Source: Clostridium sp. (GTDB lineage: Bacteria > Bacillota_A > Clostridia > Lachnospirales > Lachnospiraceae). Taken from it: 10,120 bases of DNA. Numbering within the stretch: position 1 is the stretch's first letter; each line of letters opens with the position of its first letter. Where the stretch lies: the NCBI GenBank assembly GCA_023666975.1, contig JAMPAW010000121.1, positions 1 through 10,120 on the forward strand, in the 5' to 3' direction. The notes under the pieces were generated by a model. That model was not told where the DNA came from. It was given only the letters and a program-made list of their open reading frames with translations, and ran no database searches. The position numbers and the translations under genes were made by a program. Shown in pieces: positions 1-6,937 of this stretch.

Positions 1-30
1 AATATGTTCCCTATAACAAATTTGAAAAAA

Positions 31-50
31 TGTCCTTGACAAGGGGTACA
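31..50. mobile_element. Possible insertion-sequence terminus
   Basis: Bases 31-50 begin TG and end CA and contain the odd palindrome CCTTG-A-CAAGG (34-44). A 9-bp inverted pair, ATATGTTCC (2-10) and GGAACATAT (57-65), flanks it. The reading frame of the Rpn-like remnant is broken by a stop at 37-39 and becomes clearly protein-like after about base 52. An IS3-like end at base 50 would explain this. No transposase gene is visible, because the element would lie to the left of the window. Confidence 0.25.
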
Positions 51-51
51 G

Positions 52-441
52 TTTAAGGAACATATCTGGCTCAATTCCCTGCGGCGGGATATTTCCAAGG
101 AAACGTATCAAAGGCTGTTACTGACAATCGGCCAGCTGGCAGGCAGGGAGCGGGAAACCTATGGAGAAGCAGTACTGGAAGTGGTATCCAGCGCAAACAA
201 CGACAGGATTGCGGAATGGAAGGAGGAATCGGAAATGTGTGCGACATTGGAACAGATCATGGCACCAGAGATAGCTGAACGGGAACGTTTGGCACTTGAA
301 GAAGGCATTGAGAAAGGTGTAGAAAAAGGCCGCATACTCGCCTATGCAGAATTAGGAATAGGCATAGAGGATATTGCAAAACAGTTTTCGCATTCAGTAG
401 AGGAAATCGAGAAAATCATATCCGAAAATAGCGGGGAGTAA
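52..441 (+). pseudogene. C-terminal remnant of an Rpn-family nuclease/transposase-like protein
   Basis: The frame is open from base 40 to the stop at 439-441, but no plausible ATG with a ribosome site is present; a GTG at 181 would yield only 86 residues. The readable tail contains EEGIEKGVEKGR followed by GIEDIAKQFSHSVEEIEKII. This combination of Gly-spaced charged repeats and a small helix-turn-helix-like end is typical of the C-terminus of Rpn/YhgA-like PD-(D/E)XK proteins, which are normally about 250-300 residues. The catalytic N-terminal domain is absent from the window. A stop at 37-39 and possible insertion-sequence end features nearby suggest truncation rather than a simple window cut, but the latter cannot be excluded. 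Family assignment rests on the tail pattern only. Its last bases provide the ribosome site of the next gene. Confidence 0.55.
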
Positions 442-445
442 ATCA

Positions 446-1135
446 ATGAATAACACGACAGAAATTGCAGAACATTTTTGGCTGATTGAGGAAAATGGTG
501 TCCGCTCGTTTTTATTTGAAGGAGACCAAAAAGCGATGTTGGTTGATACGGGATTTGGCACATTGCCGATTTGTGAGCTGGTTACAGGGCTGACGGATTT
601 GCCGGTGATTTTGGTGAACACGCATACCGATAAGGACCATACAGGCTGTAACAGGGATTTTAAGCCGGTATATATGCACCCGGCAGAAATGGATCATTAT
701 AAGAACGCATTGCCGGACGGCTGCCGCATGGAGGACGTGCGCCCGCTGTGGGAGGGAGATATTATTGACTTGGGACTTTGGAAGTTTGAGGTGATTTTAA
801 CGCCCGGACATACACCAGGCAGCATTATGCTGTTGGAACGCGAAAAGCGTATGCTCATTTCGGGGGATTTGATTCAGGACGGGGATATTTTTATGTTTGG
901 GGCAGGACGCAATATACAGGCATATCAGGGCAGCCTCAGGAAAATATTGGCTATGGCAGATGCGTTTGATACCATATGGCCGTCCCATGGCAGTTATCCG
1001 TTAACAGAGGACATTATTCCAGGCATTTTGCAGGGAGTGCAGGATATGCTTGCAGGAAAATTGTCCGAGCAGGAACCGCCCTGGCCCATGCCGTGTAAGA
1101 AATATGTTTGTGACGTGGCGGGCTTCTTGTATTAG
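446..1135 (+). CDS. MBL-fold metallo-hydrolase
   Basis: 229-residue soluble protein of the metallo-beta-lactamase superfamily, probably a cytoplasmic hydrolase with a di-metal site; the substrate is unknown. Visible ligand motifs are NTHTDKDHTG near residues 58-67, TPGHTPGS near 119-126, the metal-bridging Asp in ISGDLIQDGD near 139-148, and the C-terminal WPSHGSYP His. In the first motif the usual HxHxDH reads HxDxDH, so one His ligand is Asp; this variant occurs in many clostridial members and does not by itself mean inactivity. The ATG is preceded by GGGGAG at 433-438 with 7-bp spacing, inside the last codons of the Rpn remnant. It is not obviously connected to the bacteriocin genes, being separated from them by a 431-base gap. 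The length is normal for a single-domain family member. Confidence 0.85.
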   Translation: MNNTTEIAEHFWLIEENGVRSFLFEGDQKAMLVDTGFGTLPICELVTGLTDLPVILVNTHTDKDHTGCNRDFKPVYMHPAEMDHYKNALPDGCRMEDVRPLWEGDIIDLGLWKFEVILTPGHTPGSIMLLEREKRMLISGDLIQDGDIFMFGAGRNIQAYQGSLRKILAMADAFDTIWPSHGSYPLTEDIIPGILQGVQDMLAGKLSEQEPPWPMPCKKYVCDVAGFLY

Positions 1136-1338
1136 ACGAAGACAGAAGACTCCGCTAAGGTCTTGTCCGTTGCTTCTAACGGTTCTGTATTCTGGAGGAA
1201 GAATGCCTCCAAATTTCAATCAGCATTCAGCTTTTGTTCACACAGAAAGATAATCCAGTTTCTGTGCATTTTCCCCAAGAGAGTGTATTCGGTCCTCAAT
1301 CAAATAAATCTTATGTCTGGAAGTCTCTTATATCAATC
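1136..1338. other. Non-coding gap before the palindromic element
   Basis: No convincing gene is seen here. Two short hairpins are present: CCGTT/AACGG (1167-1171 with 1178-1182) and TGGAGG/CCTCCA (1193-1198 with 1206-1211). Neither is followed by a proper T run, so they are at best weak terminators for the hydrolase gene. Confidence 0.5.
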
Positions 1339-1504
1339 CTAGTGTAACGATTTGTAATTAACCGGACTTTATTCGTGCCTGAATCTTTGTCTGCATCGTT
1401 ACTTTTTCTTGACGTAGCCACCGCTACGCCTGCGAAAGAGCGCCTTGCATACAAAAGATTCATTCTGCGAATAAAGTCCAGTTATTACAAAATCGTTACA
1501 CTAG
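1339..1504. mobile_element. 166-bp palindromic MITE-like element
   Basis: The outer 37 bases on each side (1339-1375 and 1468-1504) are inverted copies that differ only by a base change and single-base indels; both start or end with CTAG and include GTAACGATTT and GGACTTTATTCG. The inverted symmetry continues imperfectly inwards (for example TGAATC/GATTCA) to a perfect CGTAGC-CACC-GCTACG hairpin at 1413-1428, which lies at the exact centre. No open frame is present. This is the architecture of a non-autonomous miniature inverted-repeat transposon or a large REP-like element. The palindromic CTAG at both ends could hide a TA or CTAG target duplication. It sits 62 bp upstream of the response-regulator gene and as RNA would fold into one long hairpin, so it might also insulate the island from read-through. 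Confidence 0.7.
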
Positions 1505-1510
1505 TCTTGC

Positions 1511-1539
1511 TTGCGGTTTATTCTGATTATTGTTAGAAT
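1511..1539 (+). promoter_or_regulatory. Candidate extended -10 promoter of the regulator genes
   Basis: TTGCGG at 1511-1516, a 17-bp spacer, then TAGAAT at 1534-1539 preceded by TG-T (1531-1533), giving an extended -10. The -35 box is weak (3 of 6), which the TG motif could offset. It lies just inside the right edge of the palindromic element and 27 bp upstream of the regulator start codon. A strong AAGGAGG ribosome site follows at 1555-1561. Confidence 0.4.
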
Positions 1540-1566
1540 AGGGTAAATCAGGCGAAGGAGGAAAAT

Positions 1567-2274
1567 ATGAATATAGTAATTTGCGATGATGAGCCGGTTT
1601 ATCGGGAGGAAATCAAACCACTGGCAGAACATTTTTTTGGTGAGCGGATAGAGCAAGACCAGATAAACTGCATAACCTGTGCTTCTGCGAAAGAGGTTAT
1701 GGAACTGGAAGCAGCTATTGATTTGCTGCTATTGGATGTTGAGTTAAAAAATGAAAATGGCATTGAATTTCGCAGGCAGATTTTTGAATCAGGCTGGGAG
1801 GTTCCGATTGTATTTATTAGCGCCTACGAAAACTACATCGGGGAGGCTTTCGGAAAAAATGTCTACGGCTTTATCCGCAAACCGATTCGAGTGGAAGAGT
1901 TTGAACATGCATTGCAGAGAGTATATGAGGAATGTCTGCTGGTAAAAAACTATGAAATAAATGATGGCATATACGTGCGGGAGAAAGACATTCTCTTTAT
2001 TAAGGCTTTTTCAGATTATAGCCACCTGTCCGTTGCAGCGGGAGAGTACATATCGGATATGACTTTGTCGGAATGGAAGGAAACCCTGCCAGAGACATTG
2101 TTTGTTCAGGTGCACCGTGCCTGTATTGTGAACATGCAGCATATTCATTCTATGGAAAAGGATATCTTGTTGAAAAATGGGGTACATATTGCAGTAAGCA
2201 GGAGACGGTTAAAAGAGGTTAAAATGAAATATCAGGAATACTTGCGGAGGCGTGCAAACGCTCTTTTTCGATAA
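1567..2274 (+). CDS. LytTR-family response regulator (AgrA/PlnC type)
   Basis: 235-residue cytoplasmic transcription factor. The N-terminal receiver domain (about 1-120) shows the acidic pair D7-D8, the phospho-acceptor D57 in LLLLDVEL, the conserved S85 in IVFISAYENY and K105 in FIRKPI. The C-terminal LytTR DNA-binding domain (about 135-230) shows the diagnostic FVQVHRACIVNMQHI segment and a basic SRRRLKEVK stretch. Such regulators bind paired direct repeats about 20-22 bp apart and activate bacteriocin or quorum-sensing promoters. The start has AAGGAGG 5 bp upstream. The kinase gene follows after 24 bp, so the two form a two-component pair, and a matching tandem operator lies behind the kinase gene. 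The family is certain; the regulated target is inferred from position. Confidence 0.93.
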   Translation: MNIVICDDEPVYREEIKPLAEHFFGERIEQDQINCITCASAKEVMELEAAIDLLLLDVELKNENGIEFRRQIFESGWEVPIVFISAYENYIGEAFGKNVYGFIRKPIRVEEFEHALQRVYEECLLVKNYEINDGIYVREKDILFIKAFSDYSHLSVAAGEYISDMTLSEWKETLPETLFVQVHRACIVNMQHIHSMEKDILLKNGVHIAVSRRRLKEVKMKYQEYLRRRANALFR

Positions 2275-2298
2275 CAGAGAGAATCAGGGGTGTTGTAG

Positions 2299-3621
2299 AT
2301 GGAAGAATTGATTTATGGAATGCTGGAATATTGGTCTTTGTTAATATTTGTTCAGGTTATACTGAAGCTTCCGCTTGTCCGTTCCAAAAAACAGGTGGCA
2401 TTCGTGTGCATGCTGCCAATTCCCTTTATGATCATTTTTGAACGGCTGCTTTTGGATTTTGATTTTGGCATAGGGGTTTTGTTGTTTGAAATGATAGCCA
2501 TAATGTGGCTGTTTGGAGGAAGATGCCGGGAGCGGCTCTTTGCAATATATATATCCTACCTGTGTTTCAGCATAATAAGCGGATGGATCAAAGGAACAGC
2601 AGTGTTATTTACAGATAATGTCAATGGCATTATGGGGTATTCTGCTGTTTCTGTTTTTGTGCAGATTGTAAGCTGTATGTCTTTTGGCGGGCTATCCCTC
2701 TTGTATGGTAAATACCAGATTCCGGAACGGGCATCAGGAGATGGCAGGAGGGAATGGTATTCCATACCGGTTTTTTTAATGGTGACAGCAACTTGTATTG
2801 CAAGTAATTTGGGGACTGCCATGCTGATTGCGGATGGACATGTTGAAGAAGGGGATTTGCAACAGGTATTTATGGTGCTTTCCATGCTTGTGGGCTTTGT
2901 CGTTATGCTCCTGGCAGTTCTTTTGTGGCTAAGCCGGCAGAGAAAACAAATACTGCAGCGGGATAATTTCCAAAAGGAGCAGTATATTCAGGTGCGGGAG
3001 CAGCAATACCACATGATGGAGGAAAGCGAAAAAGCGATGAGAACCTTCAAGCATGATATGGAGGAGCATTTAGATTGTGTGCATACACTTTTAGAAAAGG
3101 GGTGTGTATCAGAAGCACAACAATATATCAAAAAAATGATTCAGATAAAAGACTATAAGCTGTCATGCCTGTTTAAGTCTGGTAATTTATACATGGATGT
3201 ATTACTATCAAAGCTTTATCAGCGGCTTCAGGAAATGCAGGTTTTGTTAGAGGTTAAGGGGGATTTTCCACAAAAGTTTTCCATGGAAGCATATGATATG
3301 ACCGCTTTGTTTGGTAACTTATTCCGTAATGCGGCAGAAGCAGTGGAACAGATGCCTGCCGGACAGGAACGGTATGTACGTATTGGTTTTTACGTGGAGG
3401 GGAGTTATTTTGTAAGTATTATCGAGAATACATACCTGCATACATTAAGACAGGATAAAAAAGGGAATTACCTTACGACAAAGGAACACAATAAAAAGAA
3501 CCACGGTTATGGGATTGAAAATGCCAAGGAGATTGTAGGGCGGTATCATGGTGAAATTTGGATAAGTGCGGAGGATGGACATTTTAAGGCAGAGGTGCTA
3601 CTTCCGGCTATGAAAGATTAG
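2299..3621 (+). CDS. GHKL-domain sensor histidine kinase (AgrC/ComD type)
   Basis: 440-residue membrane kinase. About six or seven hydrophobic segments fill residues 7-211 and probably form the peptide-sensing domain. A linker rich in Gln/Glu and probably coiled-coil (212-245) leads to RTFKHDMEEHL, with the likely phospho-acceptor H252. The GHKL ATPase domain follows, with an N box LFGNLFRNAAEAVEQ (N340/N344), IIENTY near 375-379 and the glycine motif NHGYGIENAKEIVGRYHGE (401-419). This order matches the HPK10 kinases that sense bacteriocin-type or autoinducing peptides and signal to LytTR regulators. The ribosome site is AGGGGTG at 2286-2292. The inducing peptide is not identified: one of the Gly-Gly peptides or the downstream micro-ORF product could serve, but that is inference. 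Confidence 0.9.
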   Translation: MEELIYGMLEYWSLLIFVQVILKLPLVRSKKQVAFVCMLPIPFMIIFERLLLDFDFGIGVLLFEMIAIMWLFGGRCRERLFAIYISYLCFSIISGWIKGTAVLFTDNVNGIMGYSAVSVFVQIVSCMSFGGLSLLYGKYQIPERASGDGRREWYSIPVFLMVTATCIASNLGTAMLIADGHVEEGDLQQVFMVLSMLVGFVVMLLAVLLWLSRQRKQILQRDNFQKEQYIQVREQQYHMMEESEKAMRTFKHDMEEHLDCVHTLLEKGCVSEAQQYIKKMIQIKDYKLSCLFKSGNLYMDVLLSKLYQRLQEMQVLLEVKGDFPQKFSMEAYDMTALFGNLFRNAAEAVEQMPAGQERYVRIGFYVEGSYFVSIIENTYLHTLRQDKKGNYLTTKEHNKKNHGYGIENAKEIVGRYHGEIWISAEDGHFKAEVLLPAMKD

Positions 3622-3626
3622 ATTTT

Positions 3627-3657
3627 TGACCGTTCGTCGAAAAAAATGACCGTTCAC
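3627..3657 (+). promoter_or_regulatory. Tandem LytTR-type operator
   Basis: TGACCGTTC occurs at 3627-3635 and again at 3647-3655, a perfect 9-bp direct repeat with a 20-bp period (11-bp gap). Paired repeats one to two helical turns apart are the hallmark of AgrA/PlnC-like binding sites, and the adjacent regulator is of that class. The site begins 5 bp after the kinase stop and faces the first bacteriocin unit. The second copy could overlap a poor -35 (ATGACC, 3646-3651) with TAGTAT at 3669-3674 as the -10 after 17 bp; the exact promoter is uncertain, as TATAAA at 3701 is an alternative. Confidence 0.65.
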
Positions 3658-3725
3658 CCTTTTTAATGTAGTATTTTGTAAAGAAAACTGCTAAATTAAG
3701 TATAAAAACAAAGGAGGGATGAGTA

Positions 3726-3779
3726 ATGTATTTACTAGATATTTCTGACTGGTTTTATTGGTGGTTTCGCCGGAGGTAA
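3726..3779 (+). CDS. Candidate 17-residue micro-ORF (aromatic/arginine peptide)
   Basis: Reads MYLLDISDWFYWWFRRR then TAA. It is the first ATG at correct distance (8 bp) from a near-perfect AAGGAGG (3711-3717), and it lies directly behind the tandem LytTR operator, so it would be the first translated frame of the induced transcript. The peptide has an amphipathic look: five aromatic residues, then three Arg. It has no Gly-Gly leader and no signal peptide. It could be a signalling or effector peptide, a leader ORF controlling the next genes, or the decayed start of a lost gene. An overlapping frame to 3843 encodes a Gly-rich LTGFIGGFAGGK stretch that resembles bacteriocin cores, consistent with decay by frameshift. 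An ATG at 3719 is only 1 bp from the ribosome site and stops after 9 residues. Function unknown. Confidence 0.4.
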   Translation: MYLLDISDWFYWWFRRR

Positions 3780-3800
3780 AAACAGATATCGATGTAAAGA

Positions 3801-3856
3801 AGAGGAAACGATTACACGAGGAGTTTCAAGAGTTAAATTTTAAAGGAGGAACAAAA
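3801..3856 (+). repeat. Upstream block of bacteriocin unit 1
   Basis: Starts AGAGGAAACGATTA and runs exactly 56 bases to the prepeptide ATG, ending in the ribosome site AAGGAGG (3843-3849). The same start motif at the same 56-base distance precedes prepeptide 2, and a third copy lies at the right window edge. One frame through the block encodes Glu-Glu-Thr in all three copies; here that frame has no ATG and stops at 3841-3843. Confidence 0.5.
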
Positions 3857-4105
3857 ATGGAAATGTGTTATGATGAGATGTTAGTGATGCCTGGTAGTTA
3901 TGCAGTGATGGACGAAGCGGAAATGATGTATGTAGAAGGCGGAGGGATTGGTGGTGCAGCAATTGGCTTTGTTGGTGGACTGGGAGTTGGACTTTGTGAA
4001 GGCGCAATAAAAGCTTCAATTACAGGGAATAATAGTAAAATATGGAAGTGCGCTGTGAAACGTACTATAAAGTGTACAGTGGCGGGAGCACTTCTACCGT
4101 ATTAG
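3857..4105 (+). CDS. Double-glycine bacteriocin-like prepeptide 1
   Basis: 82 residues. Residues 1-29 form a leader starting MEMCYD and ending MMYVEGG, which matches the leader of the second prepeptide at 24 of 29 positions; the cut is expected after G29 (a third Gly at 30 makes 28-30 GGG). The 53-residue core starts GIGGAAIGFVGGLGVG, a Gly/Ala-rich helix with GxxxG-like spacing as in class II pore-forming bacteriocins. It then becomes basic (KIWKCAVKRTIKC), with Cys at 47, 65 and 73. The start was chosen at 3857 because AAGGAGG lies 7 bp upstream and because it gives the shared leader; the longer frame from 3758 lacks a ribosome site. The PCAT two genes downstream is the expected processing exporter. 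The core is not recognised as a named bacteriocin. Confidence 0.82.
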   Translation: MEMCYDEMLVMPGSYAVMDEAEMMYVEGGGIGGAAIGFVGGLGVGLCEGAIKASITGNNSKIWKCAVKRTIKCTVAGALLPY

Positions 4106-4157
4106 TTGGTTGGCTAGTTTGATGAGATTCTAATGCGCTGACATGGAGAGTACAAAT

Positions 4158-4532
4158 ATGAAGAATCAAAGTATTTTTTTAAGAACGTTTGTAGTTGTTA
4201 TTGTAACCGAAATGGTATTTAATCTATTTGATGTAAAGGATAATGTAGGCATAGAGTATTTGATAACGATTATTGCAGATTTGTTTTTTGCAGGAATGAT
4301 GGGATTAATATCTGTAGCTTTTTTACACACTATAAGACGAGAAGTTTCATATGAAGCAGCAGAGAAAATAATAAAACAGTATTCACAAAATATATCAGGC
4401 GAAGATAATAAAATTATCGTTCATTTATCCAGATATAAAAGTTTTTTTATGGGAAACGTCGTGTATGATAAAGATGAACATATTATATACGGACCATATG
4501 TAATAATAAATCGTATAAGCAAATTGCCTTAG
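4158..4532 (+). CDS. Small membrane protein, candidate immunity protein for unit 1
   Basis: 124 residues from the start at 4158, preferred over the ATG at 4143 because GGAGAG (4145-4150) sits 7 bp upstream of 4158 while 4143 has no ribosome site. Two hydrophobic segments, about residues 7-24 and 33-57, are followed by a charged, probably cytoplasmic, domain rich in Ile/Lys/Tyr. The sequence is much more AT-rich than the regulatory and transporter genes, as is usual for recently acquired toxin/immunity cassettes. Its place 52 bp after a bacteriocin prepeptide and its topology fit a bacteriocin immunity protein. No family motif is recognised, so the role is inferred from position only. Confidence 0.6.
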   Translation: MKNQSIFLRTFVVVIVTEMVFNLFDVKDNVGIEYLITIIADLFFAGMMGLISVAFLHTIRREVSYEAAEKIIKQYSQNISGEDNKIIVHLSRYKSFFMGNVVYDKDEHIIYGPYVIINRISKLP

Positions 4533-4674
4533 AGTTGTAAAGATGTCTTTGAGTTAAAAACGGCCATTCATTAATTGATATATAAAAAATGACGGCTTGA
4601 ATGCTAACTTTTTCTACAAAGTAATGCAGAAATAGCACATTTTTGAATAGGAATGAGGGACAAAAAAATATATT

Positions 4675-6915
4675 ATGCGTTATACATATGTGAAACAGCA
4701 TGATGCGACAGACTGTGCGGCGGCATGCCTTGCTATGGTCTGTCTGCATTATAGGAAAGAAACGACAATTACAAGATTAAGGGATTTGATGGGGACAGAT
4801 TTGAAAGGAACCAATCTGCTTGGTTTAGACAAATGTGCTTCTTCCCTTGGCTTTGTTACACAGGCAGTCAGGGTGGACAGGGAAGGATTTTTAAGTAAGT
4901 ATACGCTTCCGGCTATCGCAAATGTGATTACGAAAGAAGGGCTGACACATTTTGTGGTTGTCTTTAAAATCACAAAAAAGTATGTGGTACTTGGTGATCC
5001 GGCAAAGGATTTAATGCGGGTGGAGATAGATGAATTTTATAAAACATTTACCGGAGCATTACTGATTTTAAAACCGAATAGCAGATTTGAGACAGGCAAG
5101 GTAAAGGGCAGAAAGATTTTTGACCGTTATCTTGCCTTATTAAAACCACATGGAAAACTGTTTGCTTATGGTATTGTGTCTTCCCTGCTGATTACCATAC
5201 TGGGAATTGTGTCATCAATATTTAATAACATTCTATTTGATGAGATTCTCCCCTACAAACAGGTAAATGTATTAAAAATGGTTATCCTTGTTTTTCTGGG
5301 AATTAATATTACCCAAGTGGCAGTGAGCTTTGTGAGACAGTGGATGATGATGCATTTGTCCATTAAAATTGATATTCCGCTGATGCTTGGATATTTTGAA
5401 CATATTTATAAGCTGCCGATGAAATTTTTTGCGACAAGAAAAACAGGGGATATTACCACCAGATTTTCCGATGCCTTTACCATTAAAGATGTATTTACCA
5501 ATATTGCCCTGACGTTGATTTTGGATATCGGTATGGCATTGATTACCGGAGTGATTCTGTTTAATGTAAACAGCACCTTGTTTGCAATTATTGTCTTTAT
5601 GACGATCATCAGCATCATACTGGTGTTTATTTTTAAACAGCCCTATAAAAAGATTAATGAGGAGCAGATGCAGCAGTCGGCAGTGCTTAACTCCCAGATT
5701 ATTGAGGGATTGCGTGCAGTCGAGACAATTAAGGGAAATGCCAATGAAGAGGTGGAACTGGACAGCATTGAGAAAGAATATATCCGGTCTTTACGAATTA
5801 GTTATAAAGAGGGTATGCTCTCCAATGTGCAGGGAGTGATATCCGAACTGATTTCATCGGTGGGAAATCTGGTGCTGATGTATTTTGGCATTATGCAGGT
5901 TTTGGAAGGAAAGATTACGCTGGGAACGTTTATGGCATTTAATACACTGGCGGGATATTTCATGGAGCCGGTCAGCAATCTGGTCAGCCTGCAGTTATCT
6001 TTGCAGGAGGCGAATATTTCGATGAAGCGTTTTGCGGAGATACTGGATTATGAGGAGGAGCAGCCGGAGTCGGAACAGAATCTGTATCAGGATATTGAGA
6101 AGATAGAGGGTGATATCGCGATAAAACATGTCACCTTCCGTTATGGGAACCGGAAGCCGGTACTAAGTGATGTGAGTTTCACGATACCGAAGGGAAAGAA
6201 GGTTGCACTGGTGGGTGCCAGCGGAAGCGGCAAGACAACGATAGCGAAGCTGCTGTTAAAGTATTATGAGCCGGAGAATGGAATGATTACGATAGATGGT
6301 GTGGATATCAGTGAAATCAGCAACAAGTCTTTAAGGCGGGCGGTTTCCTATGTGCCACAGGCGATAGAGCTATTTTCCAAAAGTATCTATGACAATATCC
6401 GTGTAAGCCGCATGAGTGCCACCTTAGATGAGGTGAAGGAGGCGGCAAAAGCGGCAGATGCCCATGATTTTATCAAAAAGCTGCCAATGCAGTATTACAC
6501 CTTTTTAGAGGAAGCGGGCAATGGTCTGTCCGGCGGAGAAAAGCAGAGGATTGCACTGGCCAGGGCATTTTTAAAAAAGAATGAATTTTATATTCTGGAT
6601 GAGAGCACCAGCAATCTGGACTTTGCTACAGAAAATATTATCTTTGATATGATTTACAATAAACTGAAAAAGAAAAGCATGCTGATTGTCGCACACAGGC
6701 TGGCGACGGTGAAGAACTGCGATGAGATTATCGTGATGGATGAAGGTTCTATTGTAGAACAGGGAAGCCATGAGGAGCTGCTTGCATTGAAGGGAAAATA
6801 TTATCAGTTGTGGGAAATGCAGCAGGGAAATTTTCAGGTGATGGATGAAGGGGGAGAGATTCCGCTGATTCCGAATACATTTGTTCAGGATGAAGATGAA
6901 TTATCGTATACCTGA
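4675..6915 (+). CDS. Peptidase-containing ABC transporter (PCAT), C39 family
   Basis: 746-residue bacteriocin processing and export protein of the inner membrane. Residues 1-135 are a C39 cysteine protease with Q8, catalytic C14 (DATDCAAACLAM), H92 in LTHFVVV and D108 in VLGDPAKD. The six-helix ABC transmembrane domain covers about 160-445. The ATPase domain (about 480-715) has Walker A GASGSGKTT (514-522), a Q-loop at YVPQ (559-562), signature NGLSGGEKQR (616-625), Walker B YILDE ending E643, and switch H674. All key residues are present, so it should be active. It would cut the two leaders after Gly-Gly and export the cores. The ATG is supported by the conserved N-terminal start, although the best ribosome site (GAGGGA, 4655-4660) is rather far at 14 bp. 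The length is typical for the family. Confidence 0.95.
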   Translation: MRYTYVKQHDATDCAAACLAMVCLHYRKETTITRLRDLMGTDLKGTNLLGLDKCASSLGFVTQAVRVDREGFLSKYTLPAIANVITKEGLTHFVVVFKITKKYVVLGDPAKDLMRVEIDEFYKTFTGALLILKPNSRFETGKVKGRKIFDRYLALLKPHGKLFAYGIVSSLLITILGIVSSIFNNILFDEILPYKQVNVLKMVILVFLGINITQVAVSFVRQWMMMHLSIKIDIPLMLGYFEHIYKLPMKFFATRKTGDITTRFSDAFTIKDVFTNIALTLILDIGMALITGVILFNVNSTLFAIIVFMTIISIILVFIFKQPYKKINEEQMQQSAVLNSQIIEGLRAVETIKGNANEEVELDSIEKEYIRSLRISYKEGMLSNVQGVISELISSVGNLVLMYFGIMQVLEGKITLGTFMAFNTLAGYFMEPVSNLVSLQLSLQEANISMKRFAEILDYEEEQPESEQNLYQDIEKIEGDIAIKHVTFRYGNRKPVLSDVSFTIPKGKKVALVGASGSGKTTIAKLLLKYYEPENGMITIDGVDISEISNKSLRRAVSYVPQAIELFSKSIYDNIRVSRMSATLDEVKEAAKAADAHDFIKKLPMQYYTFLEEAGNGLSGGEKQRIALARAFLKKNEFYILDESTSNLDFATENIIFDMIYNKLKKKSMLIVAHRLATVKNCDEIIVMDEGSIVEQGSHEELLALKGKYYQLWEMQQGNFQVMDEGGEIPLIPNTFVQDEDELSYT

Positions 6916-6937
6916 TAGGACAAAGGTGTTAGCGAAA

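Noticed and set aside
1050..1253. 67-residue + strand frame across the end of the hydrolase gene
   Set aside because: It overlaps the hydrolase in another frame, has no ribosome site and its Arg/Pro/Cys-rich product looks random.
1339..1504. CRISPR array or structured RNA gene instead of a mobile element
   Set aside because: There is one inverted palindrome and no repeated direct spacers; no known RNA consensus was recognised.
2556..2885. 109-residue minus-strand frame inside the kinase gene
   Set aside because: It lies fully within a well-supported GHKL kinase and shows no protein-like features or ribosome site.
3758..3856. N-terminal extension of prepeptide 1 from an ATG at 3758
   Set aside because: No ribosome site before 3758, a strong one before 3857, and the extension would place a charged stretch ahead of a leader that matches prepeptide 2 exactly from MEMCYD.
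4560..4625. Possible LytTR half-sites or a promoter (TTGAAT ... AGTAAT) before the transporter
   Set aside because: Only single degenerate half-sites with the wrong spacing, and a weak -10; not enough to call a feature, although a weak promoter cannot be excluded.
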